Source: JADLDB01 sp040755835
GTDB lineage: Bacteria > Myxococcota > Myxococcia > Myxococcales > Myxococcaceae
Assembly (NCBI GenBank): GCA_040755835.1
Contig: JBFMAB010000122.1
Location: 1 to 64,000 of the forward strand
DNA length: 64,000 bases
Direction: 5' to 3'
Shown here: positions 1 through 10,565 of the stretch, in pieces
Numbering within the stretch: position 1 is the stretch's first letter
Layout of the letters: each line of letters begins with the position of its first letter
Notes under the pieces: generated by a model
The model's database searches: none
Told to the model about the DNA's origin: nothing
The model's input: only the letters and a program-made list of their open reading frames with translations
Program-made: the position numbers and the translations under genes

Positions 1-186
1 CCACCAGGTCCCGAAATAGCGCACCGCGCATCGCGGCTACGTGCGCGGCCAGCGTCACGCCTCGGAGCCACCGTTTCCCAGTCTGATCCGCGCCGGCGCT
101 CCGGGCCGATTTCTCGACTGCTCTTGACTCGCGAAACGGAGCCTCTCGACTGGAATCCCCCGCCCCCCAATTCCCCGCAGCTTAGC

Positions 187-208
187 GTGTCGGGATTTTT
201 CCCGACAC
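187..208. promoter_or_regulatory. Perfect 9-bp inverted repeat upstream of the sensor kinase gene
   Basis: The arms GTGTCGGGA (187-195) and TCCCGACAC (200-208) are perfectly complementary around a TTTT spacer. The element lies 76 bases before the kinase start at 284, in a leading stretch (1-283) where I see no credible gene. It could be an operator for a dimeric regulator, or a hairpin at the end of a transcript entering from the left. No U-tract follows it, which argues against a standard intrinsic terminator. Confidence 0.5.
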
Positions 209-283
209 ACGGCAGGGGACTTTCCCCGATGTCGCAGCGCCGCCGGCGCGACGAGACTGTCTTCAGGAACGAGGAGGTCGCCC

Positions 284-1591
284 ATGACGACGCTTGCCAT
301 CACCCAGTCGGCCCACCTCGAGCCGGAGCTCGGGCGCTCGCTGGACCTGGTCGGTGTCGGCGCCTGCGAGCTCGACGACGCCGGGCAGGTGCGGTGGGCG
401 AATGGGCACGGCGCGCGCCTGCTGGGGTTGACAGGTGCCGCCAGCAGTCGACGGTTGGAGGACCTGGTTCGGCCGGGGGTGCGGCTGGTGCGCGGACCGG
501 GAAACCTGGTGCTGGTGACGGAGGCGGTGGACACCCTCGAGCTGCAGCGCGCGGCGCTCGAGGCGGTCGGCAACGCCGTGGTCATCACCGACGAGCGCGG
601 CGTCGTCGAGTACATCAACCCGGCCTTCACGCGGTTGACCGGCTTCACGCGCGAGGAAGCGACCGGCCGCTCGATTCGCATGCTCAAGTCGGGGCAACAG
701 GATTCGCGCGTCTACGACGGGTTGTGGAGCACCATCCTCGCCGGGGCCACCTGGACGGGGACGCTCGTCAATCGTCGCAAGGACGGCGCGCTCTACCTCG
801 ACGAGTCGACCATCACCCCCGTCGTCGACCACCGCGGCGTCCGCCACTTCATCGCCGTGAAACGCGACGTGACGACCGAACGGCGGCTCGCGGCATTGGC
901 GGAGCGCGGCGAACGCATCGATGTGCTTGGACACCTGGCGGCGGCGGTGGCGCACGACCTCGCGAACCTCCTCACGCCGCTGTCGTCGGGCGCCGAGGTG
1001 CTGCTGAAGAGTCCTCCCGACGAGGCGCTGGTGCACGACATCGCGCAGGACATGTCCGACGTGTCGAAGCGCGCCGTGGCGCTCGTGCGCCAGCTCCTGG
1101 ACTTCGCGCGCGGGGGAAAGGGGCTCATGACAGCCACCGAGCCGACGCCGCTGTTGCGCTCCTACGCGCGGCAGCTCGGCCGCCTCGTTCCCTCGCAGGT
1201 CCGCTTCGAGGTGGACATCGCCGACGGGCTGCCCACGCTGTCCCTCGACGCGATGCGGCTCTACCAGGCGCTGTTGAACCTGTGCGTCAACGCCGTCGAC
1301 GCCCTGGGGCCGGGCGGAGGCCGCATTCTCCTGACTGCGCGCGCCGCGCGCCGCGACGGGCAGGACGGCGTCGAGGTGCGCGTGTCCGACGACGGGCCCG
1401 GAATGGAACAGGAGATCGCCGCCCACGCCTTCGAGCCCTTCTTCACCACGAAGCCGCCGGGCAAGGGCACGGGACTGGGACTCGCGACGGTGCGCCAGGT
1501 GATGAACGCGCACGGCGGCAGCGTGGTGTTGGACACGGCGCCCGGCGCGGGCACGACCTTCACCCTCTTCCTCCCGGGCGGCGCGCGATGA
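284..1591 (+). CDS. PAS-domain sensor histidine kinase (NtrB-like)
   Basis: This 435-residue kinase has no transmembrane segment, so it should be cytoplasmic. A PAS domain covers about residues 95-205 (VVITDERGVVEYINPAFTRL). The HisKA H-box is VAHDLANLL with the phosphoacceptor at H224. A HATPase_c domain follows with N-box LNLCVNAVDAL, G1 box DDGPGM, FEPFFTTKPPGKG and the GLGLA glycine loop. The start at 284 has a GAGGAGG ribosome site at 271-277. There is no receiver domain, so the partner regulator must lie elsewhere or the output may involve the HDOD gene, which overlaps its stop by four bases (ATGA) and is therefore probably translationally coupled. The sensed signal is unknown. Confidence 0.92.
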   Translation: MTTLAITQSAHLEPELGRSLDLVGVGACELDDAGQVRWANGHGARLLGLTGAASSRRLEDLVRPGVRLVRGPGNLVLVTEAVDTLELQRAALEAVGNAVVITDERGVVEYINPAFTRLTGFTREEATGRSIRMLKSGQQDSRVYDGLWSTILAGATWTGTLVNRRKDGALYLDESTITPVVDHRGVRHFIAVKRDVTTERRLAALAERGERIDVLGHLAAAVAHDLANLLTPLSSGAEVLLKSPPDEALVHDIAQDMSDVSKRAVALVRQLLDFARGGKGLMTATEPTPLLRSYARQLGRLVPSQVRFEVDIADGLPTLSLDAMRLYQALLNLCVNAVDALGPGGGRILLTARAARRDGQDGVEVRVSDDGPGMEQEIAAHAFEPFFTTKPPGKGTGLGLATVRQVMNAHGGSVVLDTAPGAGTTFTLFLPGGAR

Positions 1592-2508
1592 CGACGCACC
1601 TTTCACCCGCGAGCGACCAACCCATTCCCATTCGCGAGCGCCTGACGCGCGAAGTGGAGATGCTGCCGGTGTTGCCCCACGTGGTCACGCGGATTCTCGA
1701 CATCGACCCCGCCTCCGAAACGGCTTTCGACGAATTGGTGCAGCTCCTCGAGAGCGAGCCCAACTACGCCGTGCGGCTGGTCGCGGCCGCCAACTCGGTG
1801 GCGACGCGCGGGGTGTCCACCATCACCCGGATTCGCGACGCGGTGGTCCGCCTGGGCGTGCGCGAGGTGTCGAACCTGTTGATGTCGATGGCGGTGGTGC
1901 GCGTCTTCGTGCCCCGCTCCGACTGGGAGCGCGGGCTGTGGACGCACGCCATCGAGGTGGGCAGCGTCGCGCGCGCGCTCGCGCGGCACTCGAATCTGGG
2001 ACTCGACCACGAGCGGGCGTACCTCACCGGACTGCTGCACGACGTGGGCCGCTTCATCCTCTTCAACCTCGCGCCGGCGTCGTTGCGCGAGGTCGACGAG
2101 GCCGAGTGGCATTCGCCCGCCGAGCTCGTCGCCGCCGAGCGCTCCATCTGCGGCATGGACCACGCCGAGCTCGGCGCTCTCGTGTGCGCGCGCTGGTCGG
2201 TGCCAACGCACTTCGTCGACTTCGTGCGGGTCCACCACGCCCCCGACGTCGAGGCCCGGTTGCCGGGCGAGGCCGGCCGCATCGCTCGCCTCGTCCAGGT
2301 GGCAGACCTCGCCGGCTTCTCGGCGGTGTCGAGACGACACGGCCTGACGTCGTTCCTCGACTTGTCACCGGCTGACGCCGAGCGATTGATCCGCTCGGCC
2401 ATTCCGTCGTGGTTCCATCGGACGACGGGCCTCGTCCAGACCGTCGGCGCGGCGCTCGAGGCAGCCGATTCCCTGGCGCATCACCTCGGCCTGCGGCCGA
2501 AGCGCTGA
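1588..2508 (+). CDS. HDOD-domain signalling protein
   Basis: This is a 306-residue protein starting at the ATG inside the kinase stop (ATGA overlap). The HDOD fold covers about residues 20-220, with the early EMLPVLPHVVTRIL segment, the helix LVQLLESEPNYAVRLVAAAN and an HD pair at H151-D152 (TGLLHDVGRF). HDOD proteins are degenerate relatives of HD-GYP phosphodiesterases that usually act as non-catalytic scaffolds in second-messenger or two-component signalling. No GYP motif or attached catalytic domain is visible. Coupling to the PAS kinase suggests a shared signalling pathway. An in-frame open stretch runs upstream to 124, but it lies antisense-like over the kinase and lacks family similarity, so I take 1588 as the start. 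Confidence 0.9.
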   Translation: MTTHLSPASDQPIPIRERLTREVEMLPVLPHVVTRILDIDPASETAFDELVQLLESEPNYAVRLVAAANSVATRGVSTITRIRDAVVRLGVREVSNLLMSMAVVRVFVPRSDWERGLWTHAIEVGSVARALARHSNLGLDHERAYLTGLLHDVGRFILFNLAPASLREVDEAEWHSPAELVAAERSICGMDHAELGALVCARWSVPTHFVDFVRVHHAPDVEARLPGEAGRIARLVQVADLAGFSAVSRRHGLTSFLDLSPADAERLIRSAIPSWFHRTTGLVQTVGAALEAADSLAHHLGLRPKR

Positions 2509-2640
2509 ACTCGAAACCGCTTCTCGTCAGCGCACCGGCACCGAAATTGCTGCTCGAGGCGTCGCGCCCGACCACGCGCTGAACGGCGCTGGGGAGGGCG
2601 GCGGCTTCTCAGGCCCTGGCGCACTCGAGCCGAGGCGCGC

Positions 2641-3696
<1,056 letters not shown>

Positions 3697-3802
3697 GTCG
3701 CTCCGCTTCGGGCCGCTCGAGGCCCCGTGTCGGCGGCCGCACCGCGCCGCCTCGTTGCGGCGGGCATCGTAGCGTGTCGCCGGGCCGTCCGTCGTTGGTG
3801 CG

Positions 3803-4837
3803 CTACTCGTCTTCGAACTCGCGCGAGAGCAGCTGCGCGGTGAGGCTGACGAGCGGGATGACGCGCTGGTAGTCCATGCGGGTGGGCCCGATGACGCCGA
3901 CGGTGCCCAGCACCACGTCGCCGGTGCCGTACGGCGTGGCCACCAGCGACACGTCCCCTTGCGACGAGAACTCGCTCTCGGCGCCGATGAAGATTTGCAT
4001 CTCCCGCGCGCGCTGCACGCGGTCGAGCAGCGCCAGCAGCTTGTGCTTCTCGTCGAGCGCTTTGAACAGCACGCGCATGCGCTTCACGTCCTCGGCGAAC
4101 TCGCGCTGCTCGAGGAAGCTGCCCGTGCCCTCGATGACGACGCGCTCGGTGGACGACACGTCGGTGGCCAGCGCGCCCAGCTTCAGCGCCCGCGCGGCCA
4201 ATTCGTCGTACTGCGCGCGCTCGCTGTCCAGCTCCTGGAGGATGCGCCCGCGCATCTCCTCGATGCTGGTGGCGTGCTCGAGCAGCTTGTTCAGGTAGTT
4301 CGCCGCCTGCACGAGCTGCTCGGGCGACACCGGGCCGTCGAGCTCGACCAGCTTGTTCTGCACCTGCCCGCCCTGGCCCACGAGGATGGCCAGCACCTTG
4401 TCGTCGCGCAGCCGCAGGAACTCCACGCGCTCCAGCGCCGCGGACGACGGCCGGGGAATCAGCACCACCGCCGCGTGGCGGGACAGCTGGTGCAGCACGC
4501 GGCCGGCGACTTGCAGCTTCTCCTCCACCGCGACGTTCGACAGGCCGGACTCGATGAGCTCGCGCTCGCGCGCGCTCGGCTCGCGCAGCTGCAACAGCGA
4601 GTCGACGAACAGCCGGTAGCCCTGGTCGGTGGGCACGCGGCCCGCGGAGGTGTGTGGCTTCTCGAGGTAGCCGAGCTCCTCCAGCTCGGACAGCACGTTG
4701 CGCATCGTCGCCGGAGAGACCTCGAACTCGCCCGTGCGGGTGAGCTGGCTCGACCCGACCGGGTCGCCCGACGCGATGAACTGTTGCACCACGGCGCGCA
4801 GCACTTCGCGGGCGCGGGCGTCCAACCCTTCGGCCAT
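3803..4837 (-). CDS. hrcA: Heat-inducible transcription repressor HrcA
   Basis: This 344-residue protein matches HrcA along its length. It has the N-terminal winged helix (AREVLRAVVQQFIASGDPVG, then SPATMRNVLSELEELGYLEK), the family signature PHTSAGRVPTDQGYRLFVD, and the C-terminal GAF-like effector domain (FIGAESEF, VVLGTVGVIGPTRMDYQRVIP). HrcA represses class I heat-shock genes by binding CIRCE inverted repeats, and GroEL modulates its activity. The usual partners grpE and dnaK are not in this window, so it stands alone here between a Ser/Thr kinase gene and a GIY-YIG gene. I chose the ATG at 4837. A GTG at 4858 is an in-frame alternative with a slightly better purine stretch upstream. Confidence 0.95.
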   Translation of the reverse strand: MAEGLDARAREVLRAVVQQFIASGDPVGSSQLTRTGEFEVSPATMRNVLSELEELGYLEKPHTSAGRVPTDQGYRLFVDSLLQLREPSARERELIESGLSNVAVEEKLQVAGRVLHQLSRHAAVVLIPRPSSAALERVEFLRLRDDKVLAILVGQGGQVQNKLVELDGPVSPEQLVQAANYLNKLLEHATSIEEMRGRILQELDSERAQYDELAARALKLGALATDVSSTERVVIEGTGSFLEQREFAEDVKRMRVLFKALDEKHKLLALLDRVQRAREMQIFIGAESEFSSQGDVSLVATPYGTGDVVLGTVGVIGPTRMDYQRVIPLVSLTAQLLSREFEDE

Positions 4838-4872
4838 GACGCGAGTGATTGTGTCCACGAGGCCCCGGCCCT

Positions 4873-5214
4873 TCAAGTCCGGCCGCGGGCGGGCGGGCGG
4901 GGCAGCGGCCGCAGCGGCGCCCGGGCCAGCAGCGCCAGCTTCTCGTCGCGGGTCAGCTGCTTGAGCCGCGCCTCTTTCGCCAGCGCGCGCGAGCGGCCCC
5001 GCACGCCGACCCAGTACGCCAGCGTCACCGGCCTCCGCGACCGCGTGTACCGCGCGCCTCTCCCCGCGTCGTGCGCCGCGAGGCGCTTGCCGAGGTCGTT
5101 GGTGCAGCCGGTGTACAACGAGCCGTCCGCGCAGCGCACGACGTAGACGAACCACCGCTGACGGTCGGCGGGGGCCTTGCGCGGCGCACCGGCGTGGCTG
5201 GTCCTTCGCGACAC
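4873..5214 (-). CDS. GIY-YIG nuclease-like protein (UPF0213 type)
   Basis: This 113-residue protein carries the compact single-domain GIY-YIG fold of the UPF0213/YhbQ group. The motif WFVYVVRCADGSLYTG is at about residues 21-36, followed by TNDLGKRLAAHDAGRGARYT and the basic helix ending KEARLKQLTRDEK. Members are stand-alone nuclease-like proteins, some linked to nucleic-acid damage metabolism, and the function in this lineage is not established. The start is a GTG at 5214 with no clear ribosome site, and the tail is Arg/Pro-rich. It sits 35 bases upstream of hrcA on the same strand. Confidence 0.85.
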   Translation of the reverse strand: MSRRTSHAGAPRKAPADRQRWFVYVVRCADGSLYTGCTNDLGKRLAAHDAGRGARYTRSRRPVTLAYWVGVRGRSRALAKEARLKQLTRDEKLALLARAPLRPLPRPPARGRT

Positions 5215-5226
5215 GCGGAGACGGGC

Positions 5227-5529
5227 TCAGGTCGTGGCCGGCGGCGCCTCGGCCGCGCCCTTCTTCTTTCGCCGCACCACGGTGAAGGCGATGCCGCCGG
5301 CGGCGCCCACCACCGCGCCCACCGCGCACCCCGTCAGCTGCGCGTTCACCAGCCGGTCCGCCGTCTGCCGCGTCGTCTCCGCGCAGTCGCACAGGGCCTT
5401 GCCCTGGCCCGGCGTGTTGTCCCACGCCATGTACCGCGGGAAGAGGAGCGTGGTGGCGAGTACGCCCAACAGCGCGCCCCCCACCACGAAGTTCAGCACC
5501 GCCCGCAGGACGTTCATGCGCGACGCCAT
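5227..5529 (-). CDS. Small two-helix membrane protein
   Basis: I do not recognise this 100-residue protein. It has two hydrophobic segments, one near the N-terminus (FVVGGALLGVLATTLLF) and one Gly/Ala-rich (GCAVGAVVGAAGGIAFTVV), joined by a loop with a CDC pair. A basic tail (RRKKKG) suggests a cytoplasmic C-terminus. An internal ATG at 5517 would shorten it by four residues. Its start lies only 24 bases from the divergent start at 5554, so promoters for the two genes must overlap their coding regions or the true starts lie further in. It is 12 bases upstream of the GIY-YIG gene on the same strand. Confidence 0.6.
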   Translation of the reverse strand: MASRMNVLRAVLNFVVGGALLGVLATTLLFPRYMAWDNTPGQGKALCDCAETTRQTADRLVNAQLTGCAVGAVVGAAGGIAFTVVRRKKKGAAEAPPATT

Positions 5530-5553
5530 AGCACCTCGCGTGCGCTTGTGCGT

Positions 5554-5838
5554 ATGGTGCCGCCGATGCTGCTCGCCGTCCTCGGCCTGGTGTTCAACGT
5601 GCTCGCCGCCGCGTGCCTGCTGCCGGTGCTGGTGTTCGCCTTCCGCCGCAGCGTCGGCACCGGCTTCATGGTGCTGTGCCTGCCCGTCTACACGCTGTAC
5701 TTCGCCTTCGGGCAGTTCGAGCACCGCTTCAAGGGCATGCTGCTCGCCGGCGCCGTCGGCGGCTTCGTGCTGGGCGTGGTGCTGCGCGCGGTCGGCTTCG
5801 CGCTGGGCGCCGCCGCCACCACCGGCCTCCCGGGCTGA
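5554..5838 (+). CDS. Small integral membrane protein
   Basis: This unrecognised protein of 94 residues (or 90 from the ATG at 5566) is almost wholly hydrophobic. Three predicted membrane helices can be seen: AVLGLVFNVLAAACLLPVLV, TGFMVLCLPVYTLYFAF, and GMLLAGAVGGFVLGVVLRAV running into a glycine/alanine-rich end. There are no catalytic motifs. It is divergent from the small membrane protein at 5227-5529. Strong GC bias at third codon positions supports it as a real gene. Confidence 0.55.
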   Translation: MVPPMLLAVLGLVFNVLAAACLLPVLVFAFRRSVGTGFMVLCLPVYTLYFAFGQFEHRFKGMLLAGAVGGFVLGVVLRAVGFALGAAATTGLPG

Positions 5839-5973
5839 TCCGCCGTGACGGCTGTCCACGGGAGTGTGCAACGGTGCCCCCCACCGGTTGGTACACGCGC
5901 GCTCCAGTGTGAGGGGCTTTCGAGCGAATCCAGCCGCTTTGGCCGCGGCCTCGATCCTGCAGTCCGTCGGGGC

Positions 5974-6369
5974 ATGCGCCGCTTCCTCATCGTCGTCGCC
6001 CTCCTCGCCGCCCCCACCGCCTTCGCGACGGGTGAGCGCGTCCTGCTGACGCCCGCCTCCAACCCGCTGTCCGAGACGCTCTGCTTCTCGATGAACTGCG
6101 TGAAGGGCGGGGGCCGTGACGCCACCGTGGCGATGCGCTCGGTGAAGGGCGGCGTCGAGTTCACCGTGACGATGGCCAACGGCCAGCGCCGGTTGACCCA
6201 CGTCACCAGGCTGAATGGCGACGGGAAAGTCTCCTCGACCGACCTCGTCCGCACCACCGCCCTCGTCCTCCAGGCCATCGAGAAGGGGCCGGTGCAGGGC
6301 GACGGGCCGCAGCCGGTTGCCAAGCGGCCTCACAAACCCCGCCCGATGAAGCTGCTAGCGCACCGCTAA
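5974..6369 (+). CDS. Small secreted protein of unknown function
   Basis: This 131-residue protein has a clean signal peptide (MRRFLIVVALLAAPTAFATG, cleavage near A18). The mature part is a short beta-rich domain with two cysteines (ETLCFSMNCVKGG) that could form a disulphide, followed by a Pro/Lys/Arg-rich tail (KRPHKPRPMK). I do not recognise the family. It is probably periplasmic or released. It is a single gene with spacing on both sides. Confidence 0.6.
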   Translation: MRRFLIVVALLAAPTAFATGERVLLTPASNPLSETLCFSMNCVKGGGRDATVAMRSVKGGVEFTVTMANGQRRLTHVTRLNGDGKVSSTDLVRTTALVLQAIEKGPVQGDGPQPVAKRPHKPRPMKLLAHR

Positions 6370-6463
6370 CCCACTGAAATCGCAGCCAGCTCTCAGATTT
6401 CTGGAAAAAAACCGGGGCGCCCCCCTGCAGCGCGACGCGCCGCATCGGGTATAGAGCGCGCGC

Positions 6464-7006
6464 ATGTTCGACGACACCCGGATTGACGGGAAGTTGCAGG
6501 ACCTCTCGAGGGAGCTGGTGGCGCGGCCGATGGTGCCCGGCTTCAACGTGGCGGACGCGTTTACGATGCGGGGGCTGGACGAGAGCGGGAAGCCGGGCCT
6601 CTACGCGGCCATCCTGCTGGCGCCCGGCCCTGCGCCGGAGCTCGGCGCGCTGACGACCTTCCGTGCGATGCTGACGCAGCGCCTCAAGCAGCTCGACACG
6701 AAGACGCCCGCGTGGCCCATCGTCGTGCAGGGCGCGCCGGAGGTCATCGACGGCACCGACACCATCCCCGGCGGCCGCGAGTACTTCGAGCAGGTGAAGC
6801 TCGAGTTGATGAGCCGCCAGGAGCGCCTCAAGGCCGCGACGCGCCCACCGCCGACGGCCGCCGCGCCGATGCTGCCCAGCGCGCCCGCGCGGCCCGCGGC
6901 CAAGGCCGGCAAGGCCCGCAAGGTGAAGGTGGCCCGCAAGACGACGACGTCGGCGCGCCGCACCGCGAAGCGCACCGCGGCTCGCACCGGGCGCGCGCGC
7001 CGCTGA
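6464..7006 (+). CDS. Protein with a histone H1-like basic tail
   Basis: This 180-residue protein has two parts. Residues 1-120 form a small folded-looking domain that I do not recognise (FDDTRIDGKLQDLSRELV at the start, DTIPGGREYFEQVKLELMSR near the end). Residues 121-180 are low complexity, alternating Ala/Pro with Lys/Arg (AAKAGKARKVKVARKTTTSA, then RRTAKRTAARTGRARR), like the C-terminal tails of bacterial H1-like proteins and some nucleoid or RNA-binding proteins. A TATAGA hexamer lies at 6450-6455, close to the start. I infer nucleic-acid binding from charge only. Confidence 0.6.
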   Translation: MFDDTRIDGKLQDLSRELVARPMVPGFNVADAFTMRGLDESGKPGLYAAILLAPGPAPELGALTTFRAMLTQRLKQLDTKTPAWPIVVQGAPEVIDGTDTIPGGREYFEQVKLELMSRQERLKAATRPPPTAAAPMLPSAPARPAAKAGKARKVKVARKTTTSARRTAKRTAARTGRARR

Positions 7007-7154
7007 AGGAGTCGGTGGGCGTCGAGGCCGCTTCCGCGCCGCCGAGGTGCGTCGCGGCCCATCGTTCCGGCCCGGTCAGTTGCCCGCCAGCGGCCTCCTC
7101 GCCGTACCTCGGGCGGCTCGCAACGTCACTCGGTCCGCCAGCGCGATGGCGCTG

Positions 7155-7847
7155 TCAGACGCCGCGCGTCTCCGGCGGCCACACGTACTTGTGCTGCTGG
7201 AGTTGGAAGCGCACCGGCAGCCGGTCGGCGACCACCCACTCGGCCAGCTGCCGCGCCTCGAGTTTCCCGTACACCGTGCTGAAGAGGAGCGCGAAGGGCC
7301 GCGCGTCGAGGCGGTGCTCGCGGATCATCCCCACCGACCAGTCGTAATCCGCGCGGTCGCCGATGACGAACTTGAGCTCGTCGCGCGCCGTCATCGAGGC
7401 GAAGACGCGCAGGTCGTTGCGGTCGCACTCGCCGGACGACGGCGTCTTGAGGTCGACGATTTTGTGCACCGCCGGCGGCACCAGCCGCACGTCGATGGCG
7501 CCGGACGTCTCGAGCAGCACCGTGAGGCCCGCGTCCAGGAGCCCCTGCATCAGCGGGTACACGCCGGGCTGCAACAGCGGCTCGCCGCCCGTCACCTCCA
7601 CGCGCGGCGTGTTCAGCGCCTTCACCTCGGCCACCACGTCGGCCACCTTGCGCCGCGTCCCGCCGGTGAAGGCGAACTCGCTGTCGCAGTAGCTGCAGCG
7701 CAGGTGGCAGCCGGTGAGCCGCACGAAGGCGCACAAGAGGCCCTGGTGCGACGACTCGCCCTGCAGCGACAGGTACACCTCCTTCACCACGACGGAGTCG
7801 GCGGCCGGGACGAGGCGCGGCTCGATGAAGGGGCGGGCGGACGGCAT
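7155..7847 (-). CDS. queE: 7-carboxy-7-deazaguanine synthase (radical SAM)
   Basis: QueE converts 6-carboxytetrahydropterin to 7-carboxy-7-deazaguanine in the queuosine/preQ0 pathway. The 230-residue length fits the family. The radical SAM cluster motif is CHLRCSYC with C47, C51 and C54, the CxxxCxxC spacing expected. Around it are the substrate/SAM signatures LSLQGESSHQG, VEVTGGEPLLQ and LETSG. A strong AGGAGG ribosome site (7854-7859) is placed correctly for the ATG at 7847. QueC, QueD and QueF are not next to it in this window, so the pathway is dispersed. It is divergent from the coiled-coil gene at 7948. Confidence 0.93.
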   Translation of the reverse strand: MPSARPFIEPRLVPAADSVVVKEVYLSLQGESSHQGLLCAFVRLTGCHLRCSYCDSEFAFTGGTRRKVADVVAEVKALNTPRVEVTGGEPLLQPGVYPLMQGLLDAGLTVLLETSGAIDVRLVPPAVHKIVDLKTPSSGECDRNDLRVFASMTARDELKFVIGDRADYDWSVGMIREHRLDARPFALLFSTVYGKLEARQLAEWVVADRLPVRFQLQQHKYVWPPETRGV

Positions 7848-7947
7848 GCGTGGGCCTCCTTTGCTCGCGCGGACGGGCCAACGCAAGCGCCGCCACCCGG
7901 ACGGGGCGGCTCGCGAGGCGGGGCCAGGCTTTGCGACAATCGAAGCC

Positions 7948-8242
7948 ATGACGGCCGAGGACGAGCGCGCGCTGCGCGACGAGCTCGAGCGGGTGCAACA
8001 CGCCAACAAGCTGCTGCGCGGCGAGCTGGCCGAGCTGAAGGCCTTCTCGGTGGAGGAGCTGCTCGAGCGCATTCACGAGCTCGAGGCGCAGAACGCCGAA
8101 TTGCGCCGCCGCCTCGAGCGCGCCGACGAGGTGCGCGAGACGTGGGACAAGCGCCGCGCGCAGCTCACGCTCGAGCTGGAGACGGCGGGCCTGTTCGGCA
8201 CGGCGTTGCGCCCGAGCGACGCGCACCGACCTCCCCCGAAGC

Positions 8243-8259
<17 letters not shown>
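7948..8259 (+). CDS. Short coiled-coil protein
   Basis: This 103-residue protein is largely one charged coiled coil (residues 2-80: ALRDELERVQHANKLLRGEL, then LLERIHELEAQNAELRRRLE), ending in a short Pro/Ser tail. There is no signal or membrane segment, so it is probably a cytoplasmic adaptor or scaffold, and I do not recognise the family. Its last 17 bases overlap the end of the convergent kinase gene (8243-9766). The start follows a purine-poor region, so the ATG at 7948 is chosen because it begins the heptad region. Confidence 0.6.
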
Positions 8260-9766
<1,507 letters not shown>

Positions 9767-9806
9767 GTCCGCGGGCGAGACTACCCCAAAAGGCCCGGTC
9801 GTTCCG

Positions 9807-10565
9807 TCAGGACTTCAGCTTGTAGCCCACGCGCAGCAGGCGCCAGACGAGCGCCGTCGCCGACGTCGCGAGGCCGAGCAACAGCACGAGGCCGGTCCAC
9901 GAGTGCTGCTCGAGGCCCAGCATGCCCGCGCGCAGGCCTTCCACCATGTGCACCACCGGGTTGAAGAGGCTGATGCTGCGGAACGGCTCGGGCAGGAGGC
10001 GCACCGAGTAGAAGATGCCTCCGAGGAAGGTGAGCGGCAGCAGGAGGAAGGTGGGGAAGAAGTTGATCTGCTCGAACTTCTCGGCCCACACGCCCGCGAG
10101 CAGTCCGAGCACCGCGAAGACGTAGGCGGACAGCAGCAGGAAGACGACGGTGCCCACCACGTTGACGAGGTGCGCGCCGGTGAAGAGCAGCGCCACCGCC
10201 CAGGTGAGCACGCCCACGAGCAGCCCGCGCGTCATCGCGCCGGTGACGAAGCCGAACAGGAGCTCCGCCGGCCCCAGCGGCGCCACCAGCAGGTCGGTGA
10301 TGGTCCCCTGAATCTTGGTGATGAAGAAGGAGCTGGAGGAGTTCAGGAACGCGTTGTTCGCCACGCCGAGGAACACCAGTCCCGGGACGATGTACTGGAC
10401 GTACGGCACGCCCTCGACCGACGCCTGGCGGCCGCCCAGCGTGTAGCCGAACACCACGAAGTACAGCGAGGTGCTGATCAGCGGCTGGAGGATGGTCTGC
10501 CCCGGCACGCGCAGGAAGCGGCGCACTTCCTTCCCCAGCAGCGTCTTCGCGCCGATGACGTTCAT
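9807..10565 (-). CDS. ABC-2 type exporter permease
   Basis: This 252-residue inner-membrane protein has six hydrophobic segments and the ABC-2 permease pattern of the NodJ/YadH kind (GPAELLFGFVTGAMTRGLLV, FFPTFLLLPLTFLGGIFYSV, then RSISLFNPVVHMVEGLRAGM). It forms the membrane half of a transporter with the ATPase encoded just upstream. The ATPase stop and permease start overlap as ATGA, so the two are translationally coupled. The exported substrate (drug, lipid or polysaccharide) cannot be told from the sequence. Confidence 0.92.
   Translation of the reverse strand: MNVIGAKTLLGKEVRRFLRVPGQTILQPLISTSLYFVVFGYTLGGRQASVEGVPYVQYIVPGLVFLGVANNAFLNSSSSFFITKIQGTITDLLVAPLGPAELLFGFVTGAMTRGLLVGVLTWAVALLFTGAHLVNVVGTVVFLLLSAYVFAVLGLLAGVWAEKFEQINFFPTFLLLPLTFLGGIFYSVRLLPEPFRSISLFNPVVHMVEGLRAGMLGLEQHSWTGLVLLLGLATSATALVWRLLRVGYKLKS

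Noticed and set aside
124..156. TTGACT followed by TGGAAT as a housekeeping promoter for the PAS kinase
   Set aside because: The spacing (21 bases) is too long and the -10 match is poor.
124..1587. In-frame upstream extension of the HDOD gene
   Set aside because: It lies over the PAS kinase in another frame, is Arg/Gly-rich, and the ATGA overlap gives a good start at 1588.
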